A stretch of 64,000 bases of DNA from Lysobacterales bacterium (lineage in GTDB: Bacteria; Pseudomonadota; Gammaproteobacteria; Xanthomonadales; Ahniellaceae): positions 310,001-374,000 of the forward strand of contig JADJCM010000002.1 of NCBI GenBank assembly GCA_016703225.1, given 5' to 3'. Made by a program: the position numbers and the translations under genes. The notes below the pieces were generated by a model. The model worked only from the letters and a program-made list of their open reading frames with translations. It was not told where the DNA came from and did not search any database. The stretch's first letter is position 1; each line of letters opens with the position of its first letter. This document shows positions 32,320 to 41,300 of this stretch, in pieces.

Positions 32320-34554
32320 TCACTCGGGCGCGACGCAGTCGCCTGGTACCTGTTCGAAGCCGTCGCCGAACAGGGTTTGCGCACCGGGTGCGACGGCGGC
32401 CAGCGCGGCGCGTGGCTGCCCCGCCACCGACGCGAACTCGCCGCCGACCCAGATCGATGATCCGACGGCGGCGATGGCGCTCACCCAGGGATAATTGCCA
32501 CCGGTGACGTCGGCGACCCACTGCCACTCCGGGAATGGGCTGGTCAGGGACAGTTTGACCAAGGCGCGACGCGGCTGGCCGCTCACCGAGCTGAAGCCGC
32601 CGCCCACGTAGGCCGCGCCGGCGACGATGCGCAGCGCACCCACGCCGTAGTTCACGAACGGCAGCCAGCGTGGGTCGAGCACGCCGCTGCTGCCGTCGAA
32701 GCGGGCCAGGCCACACAAAGACGTGCCCTGGGCAGACTCGAGATTCCCGGCCAGGTAGACGCGCCCGGCGGTGTCGGTGGCCATGGCGTTGATGCGGCCC
32801 TGCAGCACGCCGACGTCGAATGCCAGGGCCGAACCGTTGCTGGCGTCGACCATGCCGAGACCTGCGCGCGTGGTACCGCCGATCTGGTTGAAGCCGCCGT
32901 AGACCAGTACGTGCCCCAGCCCATCGCCGAGCAAACTGGACACCGACCCGTCGATGGCAGCATCGAATCCGGTATCCACGCTTCCGGCGCCGTCGGTTGC
33001 CAGCTTGGCCAGGCTGCGGCGGGAGATGCCGCTGACACTGGTGAAATCGCCGCCGACGAACAGTGCACCATCGGCGTTGGTCAGGGCTCTGACGATGTAG
33101 TTGGGAGCCGGGGTCCAGGTTGCATCGAGCGCACCCGTGATCGCATCGAGTTTGGCCAGGCGGCTGCGCGGGCTGCCATTGATCGTGGTGAACGCGCCGC
33201 CCGCGAAGAATCGGCTGCCGTTGGGGGCCAGCGCGAAGACGGTGGCGTCGGCCTGCGCCTGAAAAGCGTGGTCGACCGACCCATTGCTCGCGAATCGGGC
33301 GATGTGGCGGTGCGCGGCACCATCGACCTTGAGGAAGCGGCCGGCGACGATGGCCGCGCCACCGGCGACGGGCAGGATGCTGGACACCTCCCCGGGCAGT
33401 TCCGCGTCGATGCGCGGTGCGAGCGTGCCCGCCGTGTCCAAGCGAGCGAGTCCCATGCGCAGGCTGGTGCCCAGGTGCTTGAAGGCACCCACCAGCCAGA
33501 TTTCTCCCGATGCCGTCGCGCCCACGGCGCGGACCTCGCCATCGGCCTGCAAGGCCCAGCCAGCATCGAGTGCGCCGCTGCCGAGCGCGTCGACACGCAC
33601 CAGGTTCTTGCACGGGTTGCCGCCAACCAGCGTGAACATGCCGCCGATGTAGAGGTGGTCGCCTTCGAGCGTGAGGGCGTTCACCGGACCATTGATGCCG
33701 CCCGGGGTCCAGTTGGCGTCGGTACTGCCGGTACTGCCGAGCTTGGCGAGGCCGGAGCGCGGCGTGCCTCCGATCTCGGTGAAGTAGCCGCCGACGTAGA
33801 GTGCGCCGCCGGAGCCGATCGCGATCGCGGTAACGGTGCCGTTGCTTGCGGCGTCGAAGCTCGCGAGCAGTTGGCCATTGCCATCGAGTCGCGCGATGCC
33901 GCGGCGCGCATTTCCCGAGATGTTGGCGAAGTCGCCGGCGATCAACACCCTGCCGCTCGCCTCGACCAGCACTTTGCGGACCCACGCGTCCGGCGCTGCG
34001 CTGAAGCTCGCATCGACCGCACCGGTGACGGCTGAGAAGCGCTTCAGGTAGGTCGCCGACGGGCCGCTGCCGAAGCGCCCACCCACCAGAAGTCGCCCAC
34101 CGCTGTCGACCGCCAGGGCACCCACCGCCTCTGGTGCGACGCCGGGCTGCCACATACTGACCACCGCAGACGCGCCGGTGAGTTTCGCCAGATGCGTGCG
34201 AGCAAATCCGCCCACGCTGGTGAACGACCCGCCCACGAACACGTCGCCGGTGGCATTCGCAGCCAGCGCACCGACGCGGTCATCGGCCCCCGGATTCCAC
34301 GCCATATCGACGCTGCCATCGGCATTGATCCGGGCGAGATTCTTGCGCGCCACGCCGTTGATCGACTCGAACTCGCCGCCGATGATCCAGTCGCCATCGG
34401 GCATGGGGGCGAGCGCGTAGACGAAGCCGTTGCTGACGATGCTGACGTTGGGCGTGGACTGGAGGGTCTGGGCGAAGCCCGGGCTCGCGAGCGAGAGCAG
34501 GGCAGTGACCAGCAGGGCGGCAACCCACAGGGGACGGACGCGGAACATGGACAT
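32320..34554 (-). CDS. Secreted DUF5122 (delta-60 repeat) beta-propeller protein A, DGFE tail
   Basis: A 744-residue exported protein. Signal peptide to G-F-A-Q, then about a dozen delta-60-type repeats: G-D-W-I-I-G-G-E-F-x-S-I-N-G-V-A-R-K-N-L-A-R, L-Y-V-G-G-Y-F-T-E-I-G-G and so on, each with G-G-x-F and L-A-R/K-L. Such repeats fold as beta-propellers of unknown function. The C-terminus is T-L-F-G-D-G-F-E-Q followed by nine residues with one Cys. AAGGAGAT precedes ATG 34554. It is a tandem paralogue of the gene ending at 34674; the first ~60 residues are almost identical. Confidence 0.85.
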   Translation of the reverse strand: MSMFRVRPLWVAALLVTALLSLASPGFAQTLQSTPNVSIVSNGFVYALAPMPDGDWIIGGEFESINGVARKNLARINADGSVDMAWNPGADDRVGALAANATGDVFVGGSFTSVGGFARTHLAKLTGASAVVSMWQPGVAPEAVGALAVDSGGRLLVGGRFGSGPSATYLKRFSAVTGAVDASFSAAPDAWVRKVLVEASGRVLIAGDFANISGNARRGIARLDGNGQLLASFDAASNGTVTAIAIGSGGALYVGGYFTEIGGTPRSGLAKLGSTGSTDANWTPGGINGPVNALTLEGDHLYIGGMFTLVGGNPCKNLVRVDALGSGALDAGWALQADGEVRAVGATASGEIWLVGAFKHLGTSLRMGLARLDTAGTLAPRIDAELPGEVSSILPVAGGAAIVAGRFLKVDGAAHRHIARFASNGSVDHAFQAQADATVFALAPNGSRFFAGGAFTTINGSPRSRLAKLDAITGALDATWTPAPNYIVRALTNADGALFVGGDFTSVSGISRRSLAKLATDGAGSVDTGFDAAIDGSVSSLLGDGLGHVLVYGGFNQIGGTTRAGLGMVDASNGSALAFDVGVLQGRINAMATDTAGRVYLAGNLESAQGTSLCGLARFDGSSGVLDPRWLPFVNYGVGALRIVAGAAYVGGGFSSVSGQPRRALVKLSLTSPFPEWQWVADVTGGNYPWVSAIAAVGSSIWVGGEFASVAGQPRAALAAVAPGAQTLFGDGFEQVPGDCVAPE

Positions 34555-34560
34555 GGGATC

Positions 34561-34610
34561 TCCTTTCCCCCTCCATGCGCAGGAGCGCGGCGGATTTTTC
34601 GCGGCGCGCG
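34561..34610 (-). repeat. Duplicated leader, copy A
   Basis: A 50-bp sequence directly upstream of DUF5122 gene A is repeated at 36901-36950 upstream of gene B with two mismatches. It contains the Shine-Dalgarno region and a GCGCCGCGAAAAATCCGCCG stretch (minus-strand sense). It may be a shared promoter/5' UTR element copied with the gene or kept by conversion. Confidence 0.8.
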
Positions 34611-34673
34611 TTTCATGGCCTCAGGCTCTGGGGTTGGCGATCGTCTGCCGGGCCGGCGATCGCGAGCCGGTTC

Positions 34674-36893
34674 TCAGGCGGGGCCCAAGTCGCAGGCGCT
34701 CGGCAGATCCTCGAAGGCGTCGCCGAACAGGGTTTCGACTCCGGTCGTGAGCGCAGCCAGCGAGCTGCGCGCCGTGCCGCCGATGCTGCTGAACAAACCG
34801 CCAACCCAGACCGAGGTACCGATTGGTGCAATGGTCTGGACGGCGTCGCCGCTGCTGATGCCGACATCCGCACGCCAGGTGCTCTCCGGAAAGGGGCTGG
34901 TCAGCGGCAGCTTGGCCAGGCTGACGCGTGGCACGCCGCTCAGCGCAGTGAATGAGCCGCCGACGTAGACCGCGTTGCCGATCACCGCCAGAGGCTGGAT
35001 CGGGCCAGTGGCACGCGGGCGCCAGCGCGTGTCGAGTGCGCCACTGCCGCCGTCGAACCGGGCCAGTCCGCACAGCGAAGTGCCCTGGGCCGATTGCAGA
35101 GAGCCGGTCAGGTACACGCGCCCGCTGCCATCCATCGCGGCGGCGACCGGGAAGTTGCCACTCGGCAAGCCGGCATCGAAGGCGAGCGCGGCGCCGGTGC
35201 TGGCGGACACCATGCCGACATACCGACGCGCGCTGGCGCCGACCTGCGTGAAATAACCGAGCAGCAGCAGCCGGCCACCGCCGCCGTCTCGCACGTCCTT
35301 CGCGGCGGCATTCAGCCCGGCGTCGAAGCCGGTGTCCAGCGTGCCGCTGCCCGCCGTCGCCAGCTTCGCAAGGCCGCTGCGAGCGACGCCGTTGACTTGC
35401 GTGAAATCGCCGGCCGCATAGAGCGTTGCGCCGTCACGGTGCAATGCGCGGAGGTTGCCGTCGACGACGGGGGTCCAGGTCGGGTCGAGGGTGCCGCTGC
35501 CGAGTTTGAGCTTGGCCAGACGGTTGCGCGCAACGCCGTTGACGGCGGTGAAGGTGCCGCCGATGTACAGGTGGGTGGCGTCGCTGGACAGCGCGAAAAT
35601 CGTTCCCTCGACGTTGGCCACGAATGCCGGGTCGAGTGCGCCAGCGGTCGTGAGTCGCGCGATGCGGGCGTGGGCTGCGCCGTCGATCTTGAGGAAGTTG
35701 CCGATCACCACGGCGCCGCCCGCGACCGGCTCGATGCGGGTGACCGTGCCCGGCAGTTCGGCATCGCTCGCGGCTGCCGGCGTGCCGGCTGCATCCAGGC
35801 GCGCCAGGCCCATGCGCAGTGCGGTGCCGACGTGCAGGAATTCCCCGCCCAGCCAGATCTCGCCCGAGGGCGGGAGGCCGATGTTTCCGACCGGTCCATC
35901 GATGCTGGCGGTCCAGGTGGCATCGAGGGCGCCGCTGCCGAACGCATCGAGTCGGGCCAGGTTGGGGCACACACCGCCGGCGATTTCTTCGAAAGCGCCG
36001 CCGACGTAGAGGCGGTTGCCATCGATCTCGAGCGTCGCGGTGCCGCCATCCGGGCCCTGGGGATGCCAGTCGGGGTCGGCTTGACCATTGGCGTCGAGCT
36101 TGGCCAGCCCGCTGCGGGCGGCACCGCCGATCTGGCTGAAGAATCCGGCGACGTAGAGCGTGTCGCCGCTACCGACCGCCATGGCGCTCACCGGACCGTC
36201 GGCGGCCGCGTTCCAATTCGCGCGCGGCAGACCGTCCAGATCGAGTCGTGCCACGCCGCGACGGGCCACACCCGAGATCTGGGTGAAGCCCCCTGCGACC
36301 AGAAGGTCGCCGTTGGCGGTGAGCGCGATCTGCTCGACGTGGGAATCGGGCAGTCCGACGAAACCTGGATCGACCGTGCCAGTGCTGGGCGACAGGCGCT
36401 TCAGGTAGCTGATCGCAGGGAAGTCGCCGAGCTGTCCGGCAACGAGCAGCCGACCGCTGCCATCGATCGCGAGTGCATTGATGAAATCGGCCCCGACGCC
36501 TGCCTGCCAGACCGCGAGCACGCCCGCGGCGGTGATCTTCGCCAACCCTGCGCGCGGCATCCCGGCGACATGCTGGAACCAGCCGCCGATGAACACGTCG
36601 CCGCCCGTGGTGATGGCGATCGCCCGCACCGATGCATCCGCCCCCGGATTCCACGCCGCATCCACGCTGCCATCGGCATTGATCCGGGCGAGGTTCTTGC
36701 GCGCGACGCCGTTGACCGAATCGAACTCGCCGCCGACGATCCAGTCGCCATCGGGCATGGCGGCGAGCGCGAAGACGAAGCCGTTGCTGACGATGCTGAC
36801 GTTGGGCGTGGACTGGAGCGTTTGGGCGAAGCCCGGGCTTGCGAGCGACACCAGGGCGGCGAGCAGCAGGGAACGGATGCGGGGCTTGGACAT
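34674..36893 (-). CDS. Secreted DUF5122 (delta-60 repeat) beta-propeller protein B, DAFE tail
   Basis: A 739-residue exported paralogue of protein A: signal peptide L-A-S-P-G-F-A-Q, then delta-60 repeats (D-W-I-V-G-G-E-F-D-S-V-N-G, L-Y-V-A-G-F-F-S-Q-I-G-G, L-Y-I-G-G-T-F-T-A-V-N-G). It ends T-L-F-G-D-A-F-E-D plus a ten-residue Cys-containing tail, a variant of the DGFE ending. Two internal Cys sites match protein A. The gap between the two genes is ~120 bp, including the duplicated leader of gene A. Function unknown; a surface-associated propeller is likely. Confidence 0.85.
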   Translation of the reverse strand: MSKPRIRSLLLAALVSLASPGFAQTLQSTPNVSIVSNGFVFALAAMPDGDWIVGGEFDSVNGVARKNLARINADGSVDAAWNPGADASVRAIAITTGGDVFIGGWFQHVAGMPRAGLAKITAAGVLAVWQAGVGADFINALAIDGSGRLLVAGQLGDFPAISYLKRLSPSTGTVDPGFVGLPDSHVEQIALTANGDLLVAGGFTQISGVARRGVARLDLDGLPRANWNAAADGPVSAMAVGSGDTLYVAGFFSQIGGAARSGLAKLDANGQADPDWHPQGPDGGTATLEIDGNRLYVGGAFEEIAGGVCPNLARLDAFGSGALDATWTASIDGPVGNIGLPPSGEIWLGGEFLHVGTALRMGLARLDAAGTPAAASDAELPGTVTRIEPVAGGAVVIGNFLKIDGAAHARIARLTTAGALDPAFVANVEGTIFALSSDATHLYIGGTFTAVNGVARNRLAKLKLGSGTLDPTWTPVVDGNLRALHRDGATLYAAGDFTQVNGVARSGLAKLATAGSGTLDTGFDAGLNAAAKDVRDGGGGRLLLLGYFTQVGASARRYVGMVSASTGAALAFDAGLPSGNFPVAAAMDGSGRVYLTGSLQSAQGTSLCGLARFDGGSGALDTRWRPRATGPIQPLAVIGNAVYVGGSFTALSGVPRVSLAKLPLTSPFPESTWRADVGISSGDAVQTIAPIGTSVWVGGLFSSIGGTARSSLAALTTGVETLFGDAFEDLPSACDLGPA

Positions 36894-36900
36894 GGAGATC

Positions 36901-36950
36901 TCCTTTCCCCCTCCATGCGCAAAAGCGCGGCGGATTTTTCGCGGCGCGCG
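36901..36950 (-). repeat. Duplicated leader, copy B
   Basis: Near-identical (48 of 50 positions) to 34561-34610. It lies directly upstream of DUF5122 gene B and ends about 10 bp before the stop of the next minus-strand gene. Confidence 0.8.
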
Positions 36951-36959
36951 CGGGATCAG

Positions 36960-37667
36960 TCAGTCCTTGGGCGCGTCGGGCGCGTGGCCCTCTTCGTCGC
37001 GGCCGATGTTGCGATCCTCAAAGGCGCCGGGCACCACAAGTTCCTCCGACAGCACGGTGCGGCAACGTACCTCGAAGGGCTGCGCCGGCGGCGCGATCGC
37101 GGCTGCGGGCGCGTTTTCGAATGCCTCGTAGGTGGCGTGCTCGCCGCTGCGGATCTGCTGTGCGCGCTGCCACGGCGACCAGCGCCAGGGCGGATGTGCC
37201 TCAAGCGCCGGCAGCGCGAAGATCTCGGTGGCCTCTTTGCGCAGCGTGCCATCAGGGTTCGGCCAGCGCACGGTGATGGCCAGTCGGCCGCTGCCCTGCA
37301 CGCGCGTGGCATCGGGCGTGTCGCGCCACAACCAGGTGCGCCAGCCGTCGGCGACGATCACGTCGGTGAGCACGATGCCGGCGCTCTCCATCGTTGCCGC
37401 GGTGAGGTAGATCTTGCTCAGCAGATCGCCGGTGGCGGGGCTGGTCAGCGGCTCGGGCAGTGGTCGCGCGACCGATACTCGCAATTCGCAATGCGCGTGT
37501 GGATAGCGCCCGGTCTCGCGGTCCTCAAGCCATGGATGCCCCGGCATCGGCCGATAGCGACTGCGCCGGGCGTGTGCATCGTCCGGCAACAAGGAGGCGG
37601 CCACGCAGGCGAGGGCCAGCATCGCCGTCGCGTACTGCGCCGCGTGTCGTCTACGGAGCAGGTTCAA
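36960..37667 (-). CDS. Hypothetical secreted protein (~235 aa)
   Basis: A probable exported protein of unknown function. A TTG at 37667 overlaps the stop of the UbiH-like gene by 4 bp and gives a good signal peptide (basic L-L-R-R-R-H, then A-M-L-A-L-A-C-V-A-A-S-L-L); an internal ATG at 37622 is the alternative. The mature part has H-A-H-C-E-L-R-V-S-V-A-R-P-L-P-E-P and V-R-C-R-T-V-L-S-E-E-L-V-V-P, suggesting a two-Cys beta-rich fold, and an acidic end. I do not recognise the family. Confidence 0.65.
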   Translation of the reverse strand: MNLLRRRHAAQYATAMLALACVAASLLPDDAHARRSRYRPMPGHPWLEDRETGRYPHAHCELRVSVARPLPEPLTSPATGDLLSKIYLTAATMESAGIVLTDVIVADGWRTWLWRDTPDATRVQGSGRLAITVRWPNPDGTLRKEATEIFALPALEAHPPWRWSPWQRAQQIRSGEHATYEAFENAPAAAIAPPAQPFEVRCRTVLSEELVVPGAFEDRNIGRDEEGHAPDAPKD

Positions 37668-38908
37668 TGCGTCGCCCGCCCCGGCAGCGCTGCCACGGCC
37701 CGGGCCAGCAGTCGCAGCGGCAGCGGTGGCTTGGCGTCGCGGCCGGCGAGGGCCATGCGCATCAAGTGCTGGAACGGCGGCGCCAGTTCGGCGAGGCGCA
37801 GCAGCGCGCGGCGCAGCAGGCGCATGCCGGGGCGGTCGTCGCCGTAGAGGTGCACCACCGACAGCGTCGCCAGGTACAGCGGCAACGCGATCGCGCGCAG
37901 GTTGCGTTCGTATTCGGCCAGCGGTTCGGCGTCGGCGATGTCCTGTCCGCGACGGCGCGCCAGCATCATCGCGTCGCTGAGCAAGGCGATGCCGCGCAGG
38001 CCGAGGTTGTAGCCGTGCGCGGTGATCGGGTGCATGCCGATCGCGGCGTCGCCCAGGCAGGCGAAGCGGGTCGCGACCAAACGCTCGGGCGCGACCCCGA
38101 CCAGCGGATAGACATGGCGCTCGCTGACCAGTTGCATCGCGCCGAGGCGTTGCCCGTAGCGCGCGGCGACGGCTTCGCCAAAGGCTTCGGGCGACAGCGC
38201 CTTGAGCGCATCCATCTCGGCGGGCGTCAGCGTGATCACCACCGAAGCGAGGTCGTCGCGCAGCGGCAGCAGTGCCAGCGTCTGGCCGTAGCCAAGCCAT
38301 TCCCAGGCGATGCCCGGCTGCGGCCTTTCCAGGCGCATGCGGCAGACCAGCATGTTGCGACCGAAATCGTGCTGGCGCGCGGCGATGCCCATGCGCCGGC
38401 GGCTGGTGGAGAAACGGCTGTCGGCCGCGACCACCAGTCGCGCTGTGATCACCTCGCCATCGTCGAGCGTGACCCGCGCCGCGTCCCCGTCGGTGGCGAT
38501 GTCACCGGCCTTGCGCCCGAGCCGCCAGGTGATGCCTTCCGCCTCGGCCGCGGTCTCGTAGGCGACGCGGCGCAGTGCGTGATTGCTGACCATCCAGCCC
38601 AGCGCCTCGCTGCCTTCGGCTGCCGCCACCCGCATCGGCGATTCGGAATCGCCATCGAACACCTGCGCCTCGCGCAGCGGCGCGTACTCGGCCTCGCGCA
38701 ATCGCGACCACTGGCCCCATTGCTCCAGCAATTGCAGCGACAACAGCGTCAGCGCGATCTCGCGCCCGTCGTCGCGAGGCGCCGCCAACGCCTCGCTCGC
38801 CGCCGGATCGACCACTGTCACCGACCAGCCCTGCCGCGCCAACACCCCGGCCAGGCTCAATCCCGCCGGCCCGGCCCCGATCACCACCACGTCACATGCG
38901 TCGCTCAT
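37664..38908 (-). CDS. UbiH/COQ6-family FAD monooxygenase (UbiM-like?)
   Basis: A 414-residue flavoprotein hydroxylase. Seen: dinucleotide-binding G-A-G-P-A-G (11-16), the middle R-L-V-V-A-A-D-S-R-F-S in place of the D-G motif, and the second FAD site C-L-G-D-A-A-I-G-M-H-P-I-T-A-H-G-Y-N-L-G-L. The H-P-x-T-A-H-G-x-N-x-G-L wording fits the UbiM subgroup of ubiquinone hydroxylases better than UbiH/I/F (H-P-x-A-G-Q-G-x-N), but this is by eye. No other ubi genes lie here. ATG 38908 begins M-S-D-A-C-D-V-V-V. Confidence 0.83.
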   Translation of the reverse strand: MSDACDVVVIGAGPAGLSLAGVLARQGWSVTVVDPAASEALAAPRDDGREIALTLLSLQLLEQWGQWSRLREAEYAPLREAQVFDGDSESPMRVAAAEGSEALGWMVSNHALRRVAYETAAEAEGITWRLGRKAGDIATDGDAARVTLDDGEVITARLVVAADSRFSTSRRRMGIAARQHDFGRNMLVCRMRLERPQPGIAWEWLGYGQTLALLPLRDDLASVVITLTPAEMDALKALSPEAFGEAVAARYGQRLGAMQLVSERHVYPLVGVAPERLVATRFACLGDAAIGMHPITAHGYNLGLRGIALLSDAMMLARRRGQDIADAEPLAEYERNLRAIALPLYLATLSVVHLYGDDRPGMRLLRRALLRLAELAPPFQHLMRMALAGRDAKPPLPLRLLARAVAALPGRATH

Positions 38909-39028
38909 GCCGGCATTGTCGCGCAAGTGCCTGGGCGATGGGGTTGAAGATCGGTGAGCGGGACGCGGGCTTTGAACCTTTTGCCGCCGGCGCGCATCCT
39001 TGGTCGACTGGAATGCTCGGGGAAGGTC

Positions 39029-40438
39029 ATGGGTCGATGGGCGAAGGTCGTGGGATGGGCGCTGCTCGGTGCTGCGCTCGGTGTGGCCGAGGCGGCGCCA
39101 TCCAGCGCAGGACTGAAGCCGTGTGCGGTGCCCGGCATCGAGGGCGAAGCGCGCTGTGGTCGCATCCAAGTGCCCGAACGACGCGATACCGAAGGCGGCC
39201 GCAGCATCGAGCTGAAGGTGCTGATGCTGCCGGCGACGGGACCGGCCGAGCACAAGGCACGCGATGCGATTACCTTCCTCGCCGGTGGCGGGGTGATGCC
39301 GGCCACGCGCTACGCGCCGTTCCTGGCGCGGGTGCTGGCGCCGCTGCGTGAAACCCGCGACATCGTGCTGGTCGATCAGCGCGGCACCGGGGAGTCGAAC
39401 CCGCTGGCCTGCGAGCTGCCTTCGCCGATCTTCGAGCGCGATCGCTATCTCGATCCGAAGCGCCATGCCGACGCGGTGGCCGGTTGCGCCAGGGAGCTGT
39501 CCGCGCGTGCGGACCTGACCGCGTACAACACGGTCGAGGCGATGCACGATCTCGACGAAGTGCGCGCCGCGCTCGGCTACGAACAATGGTCGCTCTGGGG
39601 CGTGTCCTACGGCACCAAGGCGGCGCGCGTGTACCTGCGCCAGTACCCGAAGCGGGTACGGGTGATCGCGCTGTACGGCGTGGTGCCGATCGGCGATTCG
39701 ATGTGGACCGACCTGCCGGCGAACGAGCGGCGCGCGCTGGCCGGCATTCTCGATCGTTGTCGCGAGGACCAGGGCTGCAACACGCGTTATCCCGGCTTGG
39801 CCGACAAGCTGGCGGCGCTGCAAGTACGACTGGCCGAGAAGCCGCATCGCTTCAAGGTCGGGACGGCCGACGTTGCGATCGAGGGCATCATCGACGATCG
39901 CGCCCTGCTGCAACTGCTCGGCGCGCGCCTGTCGAGCACGCGCGACGGCGCGCGCATCCCGGCGCTGATCGATCAGCTGCATGCGGGAAACTACGCCGCG
40001 CTGAGCGAAGGTCTCGATGACCGCCCGCCGCCGGTGCCGCCGGGCGTGTATCTCTCGATCGCCTGCGGCGAGGAACGCCCGCTGTGGCAGCCGGCCGACC
40101 GCGAACGCGACGGCGACTGGCTCGCGCACGAACGCGAGTCCTGCGCGGTGTGGCCGCGTGCGCGACACGACGCTGCGTTCTGGAAGCCGGTGGCGTCATC
40201 GGTACCGGTGCTGATGCTCGCCGGCGACGAGGACCACGTCACCCCAACCGCCTACGCCGAGCAGGCTGCGGCCACGCTTTCCGGGACCCGACTGCTGCGC
40301 ATCCCCAACGCCGGCCACGGCGACGTCAACCCCTGCATCGGCGGCCTCATCGTCCAAGCCATCCAGTCCGCCGACCTCCAGACCCTGGACACCGCCTGCA
40401 TCAAGACGCTGCCGGAGTTTGGGTTTGCGGAGGAGTAG
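39029..40438 (+). CDS. Secreted alpha/beta hydrolase (proline iminopeptidase/TAP-like)
   Basis: A 469-residue exported hydrolase. Signal peptide from ATG 39029 (M-G-R-W-A-K-V-V-G-W-A-L-L), preceded by GGGGAAGG. Nucleophile elbow G-V-S-Y-G with S193; oxyanion region F-L-A-G-G-G; V-D-Q-R-G-T-G-E-S; acid in L-A-G-D-E-D-H-V-T-P; catalytic His in N-A-G-H-G. Several Cys suggest periplasmic disulfides. The family includes tripeptidyl aminopeptidases and prolyl peptidases; the substrate is not settled by sequence. It is divergent from the UbiH-like gene. Confidence 0.85.
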   Translation: MGRWAKVVGWALLGAALGVAEAAPSSAGLKPCAVPGIEGEARCGRIQVPERRDTEGGRSIELKVLMLPATGPAEHKARDAITFLAGGGVMPATRYAPFLARVLAPLRETRDIVLVDQRGTGESNPLACELPSPIFERDRYLDPKRHADAVAGCARELSARADLTAYNTVEAMHDLDEVRAALGYEQWSLWGVSYGTKAARVYLRQYPKRVRVIALYGVVPIGDSMWTDLPANERRALAGILDRCREDQGCNTRYPGLADKLAALQVRLAEKPHRFKVGTADVAIEGIIDDRALLQLLGARLSSTRDGARIPALIDQLHAGNYAALSEGLDDRPPPVPPGVYLSIACGEERPLWQPADRERDGDWLAHERESCAVWPRARHDAAFWKPVASSVPVLMLAGDEDHVTPTAYAEQAAATLSGTRLLRIPNAGHGDVNPCIGGLIVQAIQSADLQTLDTACIKTLPEFGFAEE

Positions 40439-40577
40439 CCGCGAATCGGGTTGAATTCAGGCACAGCTAAGCGATCAACCTCGGCGTGAGGGGCATGCGA
40501 AGTGTCGGGCTCCGCACTGGCCCTCACTCCCGATCCCCATTCACGTTCACCTGACATCCACGATCACAAGCTCCGAT

Positions 40578-41300
40578 TCATCTGATCGCACTGCGGCCGC
40601 CTGTACCCGCGCCTATCGCTGCGATATCAGCGGAGAACTGCTCTGCGAGCGAACAGCGTCGTCGAACGATGTCCCAGTGCTCGGTGACGCCGGCAGCAAG
40701 CTCGTGGTACCGCCGCTGTGTTTTTCGGATGCGCCTGGTTCTTGGCAGGGAGAGGAGTTGCGTTCCAATCCTCGAATTGCACTCCAGTCCGGCGAGCATC
40801 GGGTCTGCGTCCATGAATGTGGCTGCCACCAGCCAGGCCTCCGTTGCCTTCGAGGGCAGACACAGCGCGGTGCGCGATCCCAGTCGCGTGATGCCTGCCC
40901 ACGCCAGGACATGTGTGCGTAGTACAGTCGCGCTGTCTGCGGCCGGCGGACAGGGCAAGTGGCAAGGCAGCTTCGGCAATTGGCGCCTTTCTGCGAGCAA
41001 CTGCATCTCTGTGCCCAGATCGCCATAGGCCATCTCGGCCACGTCCACATCGAGGTGGATCACGAAGAGATCGAACCCAGGAAGCCTGGGATCATCCTCG
41101 AATGCGGTATGGCCGCCCGACGCAAAATCCAGACACCAGCGAAGAACCCCGCCCCAGCCCTCGCCGAACTTGGGACGAGTGGGTTCCGGTTGCAGCCGGG
41201 TTGCCAAGAATGGCGCCGGCAACAGCGCCTTGAGAGCAGCCTCAATGAGGATGAAGTCGGTAGGGCCCTCTGCAACCAGCGCCACGCGAAGTTCAGACAT
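40578..41300 (-). CDS. TOPRIM-like partner of AAA ATPase (DUF4276/DUF4435-like)
   Basis: A 240-residue protein starting M-S-E-L-R-V-A-L-V-A-E-G-P-T-D-F and containing L-F-V-I-H-L-D-V-D-V-A-E. The E-G-x-x-D and D-x-D pattern is that of small TOPRIM-type nuclease partners. It overlaps the upstream AAA ATPase by 8 bp, so the two form one unit. AAA plus TOPRIM pairs include PARIS (AriA/AriB) and OLD-related anti-phage systems; this pair is not clearly either. Arg-rich C-terminal region (S-L-P-R-T-R-R-I-R-K). Assignment is by motif only. Confidence 0.6.
   Translation of the reverse strand: MSELRVALVAEGPTDFILIEAALKALLPAPFLATRLQPEPTRPKFGEGWGGVLRWCLDFASGGHTAFEDDPRLPGFDLFVIHLDVDVAEMAYGDLGTEMQLLAERRQLPKLPCHLPCPPAADSATVLRTHVLAWAGITRLGSRTALCLPSKATEAWLVAATFMDADPMLAGLECNSRIGTQLLSLPRTRRIRKTQRRYHELAAGVTEHWDIVRRRCSLAEQFSADIAAIGAGTGGRSAIR

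Noticed and set aside
35094..37847. Plus-strand open frame of 917 codons
   Set aside because: Antisense to DUF5122 gene B and its neighbours, composition typical of a shadow frame.
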